Position numbers and translations under genes: made by a program. A DNA stretch of 64,000 bases. Source: CAZWLY01 sp964634465. Lineage in GTDB: Bacteria; Desulfobacterota; Desulfarculia; G963662305. The stretch is taken from positions 62,001 to 126,000 of the forward strand of contig CAZWLY010000006.1 in the NCBI GenBank assembly GCA_964634465.1, in the 5' to 3' direction. How positions within the stretch are numbered: position 1 is the first letter of the stretch; the number at the start of each line of letters is the position of its first letter. Shown here one piece after another: positions 43,243 to 52,039 of the stretch. The notes beneath the pieces were generated by a model. It did no database searches, was not told the origin of the DNA, and saw only the letters and a program-made list of their open reading frames with translations.

Positions 43243-44712
43243 TCAGCCAATGTCGCGTCCGGCCCAGCGGGCGGCCACGGCGCGCAAAAGCGATAGGTCG
43301 GCCCCGGTCAAGCCGCGGCAGGCGATCAGCACCGCGCCGTAGACGACAAGCCCCAAAGCCAGTCCGGCCAACGGATGAAGCATCTTTCCGGTCGTAAAAA
43401 GCAGCGCCAGCATGGCCGCCCCGGCCAGGCCCGGCCGCCAGAGCTGGCCGGCCAGCGGCGGCCAGAAGCCCAACACCCGGCGGCCGAAGACGAGCTGGAT
43501 GACCAGGCTGGTCGTCTCGCAGATCAGGGTCGCCGAGGCCGCTCCCAGGGCGCCGTAGACCGGAATGAGAACCAGGTTCAAGACCACGTTCAGGCCGATG
43601 TTGGCCGCCGCCCAGGGCACGAACTTGGGCATCAGGTTGGAGGCGGCCAATATGTTGCCGATGGGCGCGTTGATGAAGAACAGCACCCAGCCCCAGCCGA
43701 GAATCATCAACACCGCCCCGGCTGGCTGGTACTCGGCTCCGTAGACCAAGCCGACGGCCCAGTCGGCGTAGAACGTGGCCGCCGCGGCCGCCGGCGCGGC
43801 CAGGATGACCAGGAGGCGCACCGCCTGGCCGTAACTTTGGGCCAGGCCGGCCTTGTCGCCCTCGGCCAGTTGGCGGGCCATGATCGGAAACAGGGCGGCG
43901 GTCAGGGCCGAGGGCAGCACCCAACCGGCCTCGAAGAGACGGAAGGCGGCGCTGTAGAACCCGGCCTCCTGAGCGCCGCTGATCCCGGCGAGCATGATGA
44001 CGTCCAGCCGAAAATAGATGATGGCCAGCAGCGACATCAGCCCGTAGGGAAAGGCGACGACGAAAAGCCGCCAGGCCGAGGCGGGCTCCTCCTCGTCGCG
44101 GCGAAGATAGGGGCCGGCCAGTCGCCGCATGGCCGCCGCGGCGGCGATGTTCACCGCCGCCACCCCGATCAGGGCGGCGATCAGCCCGCCGCCGGCAAGG
44201 ACCAGAGCGCCGACGATCAGCGTCGCGGCGGCGGCCTGGGCCAGACTGACGGCCGAGGTCAGGTCCATCCGCTCGGCGGCGTTCACAACCGCCTGGCCGG
44301 CCCGGATAAAAGCCTCGGGAAAGAGGAGCAGCCCGCCCAGGGCGAAGCCCAGAAGCGGCGCCCGGCCGGCCTCCACGGTCAGCCCCCAGACGATCAGACC
44401 GGCGGCGGCCGCAAGGCTAAGCGTCAGCCGGACCGAGATCGTCTTGACGTAATAGGAGCCGGACCGGCCGGGCCGGCCGGCCAGATCGCGGATGGTGACC
44501 GTCATGAACCCGCCGTCGGCCGCCGTGGCCAGAACGGCCACCAGGGACATGATCAGGGCCCACTGGCCGAAGCCGTCCGGCCCCAAGTAGCGGGCGAGGA
44601 CGATGACCAGCGGCAGGGAGAGGAGCTTGGTGCCCACCCGGGCCGCGGACAGCCACAGGGTGTTCTTGGCCACCCGGGCCGCGGTGGCTCCTTTGGCCGG
44701 CGAGTCGGTCAA
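43243..44712 (-). CDS. Wzx-type polysaccharide flippase
   Basis: A 489-residue protein with about fourteen hydrophobic segments, member of the MATE/MVF polysaccharide transporter superfamily. It flips undecaprenyl-linked repeat units across the inner membrane. The N-terminus (ARVAKNTLWLSAARVGTKLLSL) and RYLGPDGFGQWAL are typical of this group. It lies between the APS kinase and the dehydrogenase. Confidence 0.9.
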   Translation of the reverse strand: MTDSPAKGATAARVAKNTLWLSAARVGTKLLSLPLVIVLARYLGPDGFGQWALIMSLVAVLATAADGGFMTVTIRDLAGRPGRSGSYYVKTISVRLTLSLAAAAGLIVWGLTVEAGRAPLLGFALGGLLLFPEAFIRAGQAVVNAAERMDLTSAVSLAQAAAATLIVGALVLAGGGLIAALIGVAAVNIAAAAAMRRLAGPYLRRDEEEPASAWRLFVVAFPYGLMSLLAIIYFRLDVIMLAGISGAQEAGFYSAAFRLFEAGWVLPSALTAALFPIMARQLAEGDKAGLAQSYGQAVRLLVILAAPAAAAATFYADWAVGLVYGAEYQPAGAVLMILGWGWVLFFINAPIGNILAASNLMPKFVPWAAANIGLNVVLNLVLIPVYGALGAASATLICETTSLVIQLVFGRRVLGFWPPLAGQLWRPGLAGAAMLALLFTTGKMLHPLAGLALGLVVYGAVLIACRGLTGADLSLLRAVAARWAGRDIG

Positions 44713-44731
44713 TCGGCGGGCGCTCCCAAGT

Positions 44732-45286
44732 TCAATCGACGGGCGGGATGAGGCCCCTCTCCTCCAGGGTCTTTAAAATGCTGGCCAGGCTTTCGGCCGG
44801 TCCCTCCCGGCCGGTCCTGATCTCGATGTCCGGTTCGGCCGGCGGCTCGAAGGGATCGTCGATGCCGGTGAAATTCTTGATCTCGCCGGCCAGGGCCTTT
44901 TTGTAGAGTCCCTTGGGGTCGCGTTCCATGCAGACCTCGAGGGGGCAGTTCAAGTAAACTTCGGCGAAGTTGCCGTTGCCCACATCGGCCCGGATCTCGT
45001 CCCGGATGGACTGATAGGGGCTGATGGCGGCGACGATGACCACCACCCCGTTGCGGACCAGGAGCTTGGCCACGAAGGCGATCCGCCTCAGGTTGGTCTC
45101 CCGGTCCTGTCGGGAGAAGCCCAGGCCCTTGCTCAAGTTGGTCCGGATGACGTCGCCGTCCAGCACCTCGACCCTCAGGCCCCGGGCCAGGAGCTCGGCC
45201 TCCAGCCTCCGGGCCAGGGTGGTCTTGCCCGAGGCGCTGAGCCCGGTGAACCAGACGCACAACCCGTTGGTCACTTCCACTCCCAT
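44732..45286 (-). CDS. cysC: adenylylsulfate (APS) kinase
   Basis: A 184-residue kinase that phosphorylates APS to PAPS. The P-loop is GLSASGKTTLARRL. DGDVIRTNL, FSRQDRETNLRRI and the AAISPYQSIRDEIR lid region are all characteristic. In this setting, inside a polysaccharide locus and far from sulfate-activation genes, PAPS could feed a sulfotransferase that decorates the glycan; no sulfotransferase is seen in the window. A related family includes glycan-linked kinases, so the substrate should be kept open. Confidence 0.88.
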   Translation of the reverse strand: MGVEVTNGLCVWFTGLSASGKTTLARRLEAELLARGLRVEVLDGDVIRTNLSKGLGFSRQDRETNLRRIAFVAKLLVRNGVVVIVAAISPYQSIRDEIRADVGNGNFAEVYLNCPLEVCMERDPKGLYKKALAGEIKNFTGIDDPFEPPAEPDIEIRTGREGPAESLASILKTLEERGLIPPVD

Positions 45287-45344
45287 CCAGATTCGCTTCG
45301 AAACGAGAGACGGCCGAAGGGAGTCCCTGCGGCCGAGACGATCG

Positions 45345-46445
45345 TCACCGGCCGTAGAACCGGCGGATCTCGCCGGTCACCCGAGCCTGGACGTCCTCGG
45401 TCAGATAGGGGTGCATGGGCAGCGACACCACCCGTTCGGAAAGCCGCTCGGCCACGGGCAGCTCGACTTCGCCCAGGCCCATCCGCTCGAAGACCGGCTG
45501 CCGGTGGAGCGGAACGGGGTAGTGGACCGCCGTCGGCACGCCGGCCCGGTTCAGGTGGGCGGCCAGCTCGTCCCGGCGGTCGCACTTCAAGGTGTACTGG
45601 GCCCAGACCGAGGTGTTGCCGGGAGTCAGACTCGGCGTCTCGACTCCGTCGAGGTCGGCCAGGGCCTCGGTGTAGCGCTCGGCCGCCCGCTGCCGAAGCT
45701 CGATCTCCTCCTCGAAGAAACTGAACTTGGCCAGGAGCACCGCTGCCTGGAGGGTATCCAGCCGGGCGTTGAACCCCAGGCTGTCGTGGCGGTAGCGGCG
45801 GGGCTGGCCGTGGTTCAAAAGGGCGCGCATCTTGGCCGCCAGCCGGTCGTCGTCGGTGAAGGCCATGCCGCCGTCGCCCATGCAGCCCAGGGGTTTAGCA
45901 GGGAAAAACGAGGTGATGGCGATCTGGCCGAAGGAGGCGGCCGGCCGGCCGTGGCGCTTGGCGCCGAAGGCCTGGGCGGCGTCTTCGATGACCCACAACC
46001 CGTGCCTGGCGGCGATCTCCTCCACTTTTTCCAGCTCGGCGCACTGGCCGAAGAGATCGACCGGGATGATCCCCTTGGTCTTGTCGGTGATCTTGGCCTC
46101 GATGGCCCCGACGTCGATGTTGGTCGAATTCGGCTCCGAGTCGACGAAGACGGGTTTTCCGCCCAGCAAGGCCACGATCTCGGCGGTGGCGATGAAGGTG
46201 AAGGCGGGGACGATGACCTCGTCGCCGGGTTTGAGCCCCAGGGACATGGCCGCCACCAACAAGGCCTCGGTGCCCGAACCGACCCCGACGGCGTGCTTGA
46301 CTTCGACGAAGTCGGCCAAGGTTTCCTCCAGTCGCCTTACCTGAGGGCCCAAGATGTAGCGGCTCGAAGCGACCACCTCGGCCACGGCCCGGTCGATTAC
46401 CTCACGGTGGCGTTCGTATTGCGCCTTGAGATCGATAAACTCCAT
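45345..46445 (-). CDS. DegT/DnrJ/EryC1 sugar aminotransferase, WbpE-like
   Basis: A 366-residue PLP-dependent aminotransferase of nucleotide sugars. It begins MEFIDLKAQYERHREVI, and has GSGTEALLVAAMSLGL, the PLP-binding lysine in SFFPAKPLGCMGDGG and GFNARLDTLQAAVLL. These closely follow the WbpE/WlbC type that aminates 3-keto-UDP-GlcNAcA. It is the first gene of the polysaccharide transcript. The ATG at 46445 has GGGAAG at proper distance; a TTG six bases upstream is less likely. Confidence 0.9.
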   Translation of the reverse strand: MEFIDLKAQYERHREVIDRAVAEVVASSRYILGPQVRRLEETLADFVEVKHAVGVGSGTEALLVAAMSLGLKPGDEVIVPAFTFIATAEIVALLGGKPVFVDSEPNSTNIDVGAIEAKITDKTKGIIPVDLFGQCAELEKVEEIAARHGLWVIEDAAQAFGAKRHGRPAASFGQIAITSFFPAKPLGCMGDGGMAFTDDDRLAAKMRALLNHGQPRRYRHDSLGFNARLDTLQAAVLLAKFSFFEEEIELRQRAAERYTEALADLDGVETPSLTPGNTSVWAQYTLKCDRRDELAAHLNRAGVPTAVHYPVPLHRQPVFERMGLGEVELPVAERLSERVVSLPMHPYLTEDVQARVTGEIRRFYGR

Positions 46446-46582
46446 TGGCAACTTCCCACTGCTACAGATTCAGATTACAGCTCCGCACTTTCGGTTACAC
46501 GGGGGCTCAAGAATCGCGCAACCGATTTCGATGAGCAGACTTGACCGCCAGAACGGCGAGGCCGGTTCCGACTTGGAGATAT

Positions 46583-46611
46583 TGGATAACACACTTAAGC
46601 CGCCAATTCAA
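46583..46611 (-). promoter_or_regulatory. candidate promoter of the polysaccharide locus
   Basis: On the minus strand TTGAAT (46611-46606), 17-bp spacer, TATCCA (46588-46583). It would give an untranslated leader of about 130 bases before the aminotransferase. The leader contains GGCGGT-CAAG (46549-46540), part of an ops-like core. The match is moderate. Confidence 0.4.
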
Positions 46612-46730
46612 CCAGAGTTTTTCCCGCTGGAAAAGGCGGTTACGGCGGCTCGGCGACTATCCTCCCGGCCCCCGCCGCCCGGCCGCCGGGAGCGGTGGAC
46701 TCGCCGCCGGCTTTATGGTACTACTTGGCC

Positions 46731-47288
46731 ATGGACGTCAGTCCCCGCACCGAGCAGAGGCCGAGAGCGGAGAGCGCGCTTTACGTACCGGCTTGGTACG
46801 CCGTCCACACCCGCTCGCGCCACGAACAGGTGGTCCACGATCAGTTGGTCGGCAAGGGGACCGAGGTCTTCTTGCCCAAGCTGGAGGTCTGGAGCCGCCG
46901 CACCGACCGCCGGCTGAGAATCAAGGTCCCCATGTTTCCGGGCTATCTCTTCGTCCGGACCACCCTCCACCCCGACAAGCAGCTCTCTATCTTGAAGACC
47001 GTCGGCGTGGTCCGGATGGTCGGCTTCGACGGCCAGCCCGCCCAGGTCGACCCGCGGGAGATAGACTCCTTGAAGATCCTGATCGACTCGGGCGCGCCGA
47101 TCAGCCCGACCGAGAACTATCGGATCGGCGATCTGGTGCGCATCGTCGCCGGCCCGTTCAAGGGGGTGGTCGGCCGGCTGGTCGGCCGCCGCTCGGCCAG
47201 GCGGCTGACCGTGGCCGTGGAGACGATCAACCGGGGCGTGTCGGTCGATATCGAAGACCACATGGTCATCAAGGTCGAGGCCGTCTAA
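46731..47288 (+). CDS. NusG-family specialised antiterminator (UpxY/RfaH-like)
   Basis: A 185-residue protein with an N-terminal NGN domain (PAWYAVHTRSRHEQVVHD, then VPMFPGYLFVRTTL) and a C-terminal KOW domain (GDLVRIVAGPFKGVVGRLVG). Paralogues of NusG located beside polysaccharide loci keep RNA polymerase reading through the long operon. It is divergent from the 17-gene locus, 285 bp away from its first gene. The ATG at 46731 is chosen because the earlier in-frame start adds 12 unlikely residues; no strong ribosome site is visible. Confidence 0.87.
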   Translation: MDVSPRTEQRPRAESALYVPAWYAVHTRSRHEQVVHDQLVGKGTEVFLPKLEVWSRRTDRRLRIKVPMFPGYLFVRTTLHPDKQLSILKTVGVVRMVGFDGQPAQVDPREIDSLKILIDSGAPISPTENYRIGDLVRIVAGPFKGVVGRLVGRRSARRLTVAVETINRGVSVDIEDHMVIKVEAV

Positions 47289-47601
47289 CCCGGCCGGTTC
47301 ATGAACCGTCCAAATCAGCCGTCAGGCTTTTGCCGGCGCCGCTCGTTTCGCACGGGCGGTCTACGCTTTGGCGTCAAGCGGTCAAGGAGCCGAAACGCTT
47401 GAGCCTCGCCCTTCGCCGTGAATTCAAGCGCGGTGAGGGCGAGCGCCCGCGTCCTGTCCGGCCCGGGATCATCCCGCCTCATCTTCGCGAGACGCTTAAA
47501 GTCTCCGCCGAAGAGGCCCGATTGACAATCTCGCCCCGCGGGGAAACAATTATTGCAGGCATAAACGGTTGTTGACCGCGCCATGAAGGGGCGGCGCAAT
47601 A
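47289..47601. other. structured intergenic region
   Basis: No convincing gene lies in these 313 bp. Two inverted repeats are visible: TCAAGCG/CGCTTGA around 47374-47402 and CTCGCCCT/AGGGCGAG (47405-47412 with 47436-47443). A TTGACA at 47523-47528 has no good -10 at normal spacing. Open frames on both strands are short and unlike any family I know. Confidence 0.45.
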
Positions 47602-48426
47602 ATGATGAACGACGCCGAGTTTCGACGCCTCCTGGAGTATCTCGACCTGTCTTGGGAAGGTTACCGGCGGGTCAGGAAAGGGGTCAAGAAGCGTCTCGCC
47701 CGCCGCCTCCAGGCGCTGGGAATAAACCGCGTCGAGGACTACCTGGCCGCCCTCGATTCGGACTCCGAGTTGAAAGCAGACTGCCGGCTGTTGTTGACCG
47801 TCTCCATCAGCCGCCTGTTTCGGGATCGCGACCTGTGGCGGCTGATGGAGGAAGACGTCCTGCCGAGACTCGCCGGCCGGGAAACGATCAGGGCCTGGTC
47901 GGCCGGCTGCGCCTGCGGGGAGGAGGCTTACAGCCTGAGGATCGTCTACGAGACGTGGCAAAGCCGCCGGACCTCGGCCCCGCCCCTCGAACTCCTGGCC
48001 ACCGATCTGAACCCGGCCTATCTGGAACAGGCCCGGGCGGGCGTCTATCAAAGGAGCAGCCTCAAGGACGTCCCGGAAGAGCTCCGGGCGACATACTTCG
48101 AGAAAGCGCCCGGCCGCGAGCGCTATCGGGTGGCCGAAAACCTGAAAAGGGGCGTCGTCTTCCGCCGGCACGACCTCCTCTCGGGCCTCTCCCCCGGCGT
48201 GTTCGACCTCATCCTCATGCGCAACAGCGTCCTGACCTACTCCACCAACGGCCGGAAGGCGATCGCTCTCCGGACCGTCGCCGAAAGCCTTACGGACGGG
48301 GGATTTCTCGTCATCGGCTCGACCGAGATGCTTCCCCCCGGCCGGCCGGACCTCCGGCCCTTCGGCGGCCGGTCCGACATCTTTCAAAGACAAATCGGGG
48401 GCGCACAGGGCAATGGCGGGCGTTAA
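47602..48426 (+). CDS. CheR-type protein-glutamate methyltransferase
   Basis: A 274-residue SAM-dependent methyltransferase. The N-terminal helical domain (about 1-75) precedes SISRLFRDRDLW, the SAM motif WSAGCACGEEAYSLRI and a FDLILMRNSVLTYS segment in place of the canonical RNVLIYF. CheR methylates chemoreceptors. No receptor, CheA or CheB gene is nearby. A partner may be elsewhere or the enzyme may act on another target. It overlaps the NTPase gene by 14 bases. Confidence 0.85.
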   Translation: MMNDAEFRRLLEYLDLSWEGYRRVRKGVKKRLARRLQALGINRVEDYLAALDSDSELKADCRLLLTVSISRLFRDRDLWRLMEEDVLPRLAGRETIRAWSAGCACGEEAYSLRIVYETWQSRRTSAPPLELLATDLNPAYLEQARAGVYQRSSLKDVPEELRATYFEKAPGRERYRVAENLKRGVVFRRHDLLSGLSPGVFDLILMRNSVLTYSTNGRKAIALRTVAESLTDGGFLVIGSTEMLPPGRPDLRPFGGRSDIFQRQIGGAQGNGGR

Positions 48427-48934
48427 AGTCTTGCTCACCGGGCCGCCGCGCTCGGGCAAATCGACCCTGATCGAGCGGATCATCGCCCGGCTCGATCGGC
48501 CGTTGGCCGGTTTTTTCACCCGTGAGCTCCGGGAGAAAGGGCGACGCGTCGGGTTCTCCATCATCACCCTCGACGGCCGGCAAGGCCGGCTGGCCCATCG
48601 CGACTTCGACTCCCGGTTCAGGGTGGGGCCGTATGGGGTCGATCTGGAGGACCTCGACCGGATCGCGACGCCGTCTCTCGAACCCGACGAGCCCGACCGG
48701 CTGGTGGTGGTCGATGAGATCGGCAAGATGGAGTGCCTTTCCCCCCGCTTCAGACAGGCCTTGGTCTCTCTCCTCGACTCCGAGCGCGACGTGTTGGGCT
48801 CCATCAGCGAAAAGGGCGGGCCGTTCATTCAGGAGATCCGGCGGCGTCCGGATGTGGAGCTGATCCGCGTCACCGCGGCCAACCGGGACGAACTGGTCGA
48901 TCTGGCGGAAAGATTCTCCACCCGGCGGGCCTGA
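48413..48934 (+). CDS. THEP1-type nucleoside-triphosphatase
   Basis: A 173-residue P-loop NTPase. Walker A GPPRSGKSTL near residue 10, AGFFTRELREKGRRVGF and Walker B VVVDEIGKME match the family of small archaeal/bacterial NTPases described from Aquifex (THEP1). Biological role is unknown. It overlaps the CheR-like gene and thus is co-translated with it. It ends about 90 bp from the convergent TRAP permease gene. Confidence 0.88.
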   Translation: MAGVKVLLTGPPRSGKSTLIERIIARLDRPLAGFFTRELREKGRRVGFSIITLDGRQGRLAHRDFDSRFRVGPYGVDLEDLDRIATPSLEPDEPDRLVVVDEIGKMECLSPRFRQALVSLLDSERDVLGSISEKGGPFIQEIRRRPDVELIRVTAANRDELVDLAERFSTRRA

Positions 48935-49024
48935 GCGGGCTCCGGCTGAAGGCTCGCCCGGCGCGTGACCCGCCGGGGTCGCCGCCGGTGATCGGCCCCG
49001 ATCGGGCCTCGCTTTCACCGGGTT

Positions 49025-50341
49025 CTACTTCATCAAACTGGGCAGCCAAAGGACGATCTGAGGGAAGAACATGCACAGACCAAGGCCCAAAGCCTGGAGC
49101 AAGACAAAGGGGATGATGGAGCGATAGATGTCGCCCATCGTCACCCCTTCGGGGGCGACGCCCCGGAGATAAAAGAGGGTGTAGCCGAACGGGGGGGTGA
49201 TGTAGTCCATCTGAGCGTTGACCAGAAAGAGGATGCCGAACCAGACCGGATCGAAATCGAGGGCCTTGATGATGGGCAGGAAGATGGGCACGCAAAGGAG
49301 GATGATGCCGATCTCGTCCAGGAAGAGCCCCAGGAAGATGAGCATGAGTTGAATGAGGATGAGAATGATCCAGCGGTTGAGCGCCAGGCCGGAGACGAAG
49401 CTGCTGACCAGATCGTCCCCGCCGACGGCCGAAAACACGGAGATGAAGCAGCGGGCGCCGATGGTGATCCAGAGGATCATGGCCGTGATTTTGGCCGTGG
49501 AGTAAACCGATTCCCTGATGTTTCCCCACGTCAGCCGGCGATAGACGGCCGCCGAGATGATCGCCCCCAGACAGCCCACCCCGGCCGCCTCGGTGGGGGT
49601 GGCGATGCCGGCGTATATCGAGCCCAAGACGCCGATGATGAGCAGGACGGGCAGGATGACGCTCCTGAGGGCCAGGAACTTGATCTTCCAGGAGTACTGG
49701 GCTCGCTCCTCTTTGCTCGGGGCCGGGCCCAGTTCCGGCTGGAGCCAGCAGCGCACGGCGATATAGGCCACGAACAGCGACGACAAAAGCACGCCCGGCA
49801 GAACGCCGCCCATGAACATGTGGCCGATGGACACCCCGGCCGTGACCGCGTAGACGATGGTGATGACGCTGGGCGGGATCAGAATCCCCAGCGTGCCGCC
49901 GGCGCAGATGGAGCCCAGGGCGATACGCTTGTCGTAGTTGCGTTTGAGCATGTCCGGCAGAGCCAGGATGCCCATGGTGGCCACCGCCGCGCCGACGATG
50001 CCGGTCATGGCCGCCATCAGGGTGCAGATGACCACCGTGCCGATGGCCAGGCCGCCGCGCAGGGGCCCGAACCACATCTGCATCACGTTGAACAGGTCCT
50101 CGATTATGCCCGAGCGCTGAAGCATGTTGGCCATGAAGACGTACAAAGGAATGGCCACCAGAAAATAAGAGGTCATCACCCCCCAGGTCTGGACGGCCAC
50201 CAGGAGCATGGAGTTGGGACCCCACAGGAAATAGGACAGGGACAGGGCCAGACCGCCCAGGACAAAGGCCAGGGGCAGGCCGGAGAAGAGAAGCAGCACC
50301 AGGGAGAAGAACATGACGAGGGTGGTGACTTCGACGTTCAC
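49025..50341 (-). CDS. TRAP transporter large permease (DctM)
   Basis: A 438-residue inner-membrane protein with about 12 hydrophobic segments; the ion-coupled translocation subunit of a tripartite transporter. Typical DctM sequences are GAAVATMGILALPDMLKR, GGTLGILIPPS and AGIATPTEAAGVG. It overlaps the small permease by four bases and is the last gene of the HMG-CoA reductase/lyase operon. Confidence 0.93.
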   Translation of the reverse strand: MNVEVTTLVMFFSLVLLLFSGLPLAFVLGGLALSLSYFLWGPNSMLLVAVQTWGVMTSYFLVAIPLYVFMANMLQRSGIIEDLFNVMQMWFGPLRGGLAIGTVVICTLMAAMTGIVGAAVATMGILALPDMLKRNYDKRIALGSICAGGTLGILIPPSVITIVYAVTAGVSIGHMFMGGVLPGVLLSSLFVAYIAVRCWLQPELGPAPSKEERAQYSWKIKFLALRSVILPVLLIIGVLGSIYAGIATPTEAAGVGCLGAIISAAVYRRLTWGNIRESVYSTAKITAMILWITIGARCFISVFSAVGGDDLVSSFVSGLALNRWIILILIQLMLIFLGLFLDEIGIILLCVPIFLPIIKALDFDPVWFGILFLVNAQMDYITPPFGYTLFYLRGVAPEGVTMGDIYRSIIPFVLLQALGLGLCMFFPQIVLWLPSLMK

Positions 50342-50853
50342 AGCTCACCCTCCCGGCCGGTCAAGGCGAAATGGAAATCGCGAATGAACTTGGCCAGCCC
50401 CTGAAGGATGAGCAGAGCCGCCGCCACCGGGATGACCAGCTTGACAGGGTAGATGGGCGGGGCCCAGGCCGAGGACAGGGTCTCCCTGAAGGAGACCGAG
50501 TTGAGGGCGAACTTGCCGCCCAGCCAGAACATCATGATCAGGAAAAAGAACAGGATCGGCGCGGTGCACAAATCGAGGATCGCCCTGCCCCTGGGAGTGA
50601 GGCGGCCGTAGAAGATATCGACGTTGACGTGGCCGCGAGTGGCGAAAGTGTAGGCGCCCAGGAGCAGAAAATAGGGCCCGTGAACAAGATAGTTGAACTC
50701 GAAGACCCAGTTGGTGGGAGCGTTGAAGACGTAGCGCATGACCACTTCATAAACCGTGGCCCCGATGATCAAGATGATCGTCCAGCCGACGATCTTCGCC
50801 ACCCATTTGTTGATCCCGTCTATGACCCGAAGGCATGTCCGCAAAGCACCCAC
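50338..50853 (-). CDS. TRAP transporter small permease (DctQ)
   Basis: A 171-residue protein with four hydrophobic segments, including the amphipathic-flanked first helix and YEVVMRYVFNAPTNWVFE, a signature of DctQ subunits. It associates with DctM in the inner membrane. It lies 86 bp after the binding-protein gene. Confidence 0.9.
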   Translation of the reverse strand: MGALRTCLRVIDGINKWVAKIVGWTIILIIGATVYEVVMRYVFNAPTNWVFEFNYLVHGPYFLLLGAYTFATRGHVNVDIFYGRLTPRGRAILDLCTAPILFFFLIMMFWLGGKFALNSVSFRETLSSAWAPPIYPVKLVIPVAAALLILQGLAKFIRDFHFALTGREGEL

Positions 50854-50939
50854 GCCGCCCTCCGCCGGAGATAACCCCCGGGCGGACCGCCATCCGGTCC
50901 GCCCGGAGCGTGTGTCAACCCGAACCGACGATCACGAGA

Positions 50940-51971
50940 CTAGAGCAGGCCCAGTTTCTTCATCCACTCCTTCTGGGAGTCCAGGATCTTCCGGGCCAGG
51001 GGGCTCTTGTTGGCGTACTCCTCCCAGACCTCCATGGCCACCAGACGAATCTTCTTGACCTCCTCGTCGGGCAGGTAGATCACCTCACAGCCCTTCTCCT
51101 TGAACTTCTGCAAGGCCTCCATACCCTTGACCAGATGGTACTGGAACAGCTCGGCCGAGGCCTCCCGAGCCGCGACCTCGATGATGGCCTGGATGTCCTT
51201 GGGCAGCTTGTTCCAGGCGGCCAGATTGGCGGCGTAGATGCAGGCCGTGGTCGGCTGATGGAAGCCGGGCAGGATGATGTATTTGGCCACCTCGTAGAGA
51301 CCGGCGTCGTAGTTGGCCGCCAGACCGCCGCGGTCGGCGAAGTCGATGACGCCCTTTTCCAGCGCGGAGTAGACTTCGGCCGTGGGCAGCGGGGTCACCG
51401 CCGCACCCAGCTTCTTCATCACCGGGCCGGCCAGACCGACGAAGCGGCCCTTCTTGCCCTTCCAGTCGGCTATCTTGTGAATGGGGAACTTGGAGTGAAT
51501 CGGCTCCTGGCCGTAGATGTTGGGAGCGATGTAATAGATACCCATCTTCTTGTAGGCTTCACGAAGCATCTTGACGCCGCCCAACTGCCAGAACCAGGTT
51601 TCGAACTGCCAGGCGTCGGTGAAGCCCAGCGGAGTGGCGCTGGTGAAGGCCACCGCCGGCATCTTGCCGATGTAATAGCCCTCGTACTGCTTCATCATCT
51701 CGAACATGCCGGCCTGGACGGCGTCGAGCATCTGGTTGGTCGGCACCAGCGAGCCCGGGCCATAGATCTTGATCTCCATGCGACCGCCGGTCAGTTCCTT
51801 GACCCGGTTGGCGAACCTGACCTCGATCTTGTAGGGCAAGGTGCCCGAATCCCACAGAACCTGCATCCGCCACTTGATGGGTTTGTCCGCCGCCTGGCCG
51901 CTCAGGGGCAGGGCCAGCATAGTCAAGACCGCCAAGACCGCCAGAGTGAAAGTAAACCTCTTGCCTGTCAT
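50940..51971 (-). CDS. TRAP transporter substrate-binding protein (DctP)
   Basis: A 343-residue periplasmic protein with a signal peptide (MTGKRF, hydrophobic run, cleavage near GQAAD). The DctP fold is seen in QVLWDSGTLPYKI, GGRMEIKIYGPGSL and FADRGGLAANYDAG. The conserved substrate-clamping Arg is expected near residue 170-175 (KKGRFVGLAGP region). By context, its ligand could be mevalonate or a related hydroxy acid; that is inference. The start at 51971 has GGAGGGG upstream; an in-frame start 111 bp earlier is rejected as it precedes the signal sequence. Confidence 0.92.
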   Translation of the reverse strand: MTGKRFTFTLAVLAVLTMLALPLSGQAADKPIKWRMQVLWDSGTLPYKIEVRFANRVKELTGGRMEIKIYGPGSLVPTNQMLDAVQAGMFEMMKQYEGYYIGKMPAVAFTSATPLGFTDAWQFETWFWQLGGVKMLREAYKKMGIYYIAPNIYGQEPIHSKFPIHKIADWKGKKGRFVGLAGPVMKKLGAAVTPLPTAEVYSALEKGVIDFADRGGLAANYDAGLYEVAKYIILPGFHQPTTACIYAANLAAWNKLPKDIQAIIEVAAREASAELFQYHLVKGMEALQKFKEKGCEVIYLPDEEVKKIRLVAMEVWEEYANKSPLARKILDSQKEWMKKLGLL

Positions 51972-52039
51972 CTTGTCCCCTCCTCCTTGTTGAAGTGAAA
52001 CCAGTTCACCAACCAACCCCGTGGGGCAGTGACCCTCGA

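Noticed and set aside
45787..45797. GGCGGTAGCGG on the plus strand
   Set aside because: An ops-like core, but it lies inside the aminotransferase gene on the strand opposite to its transcription.
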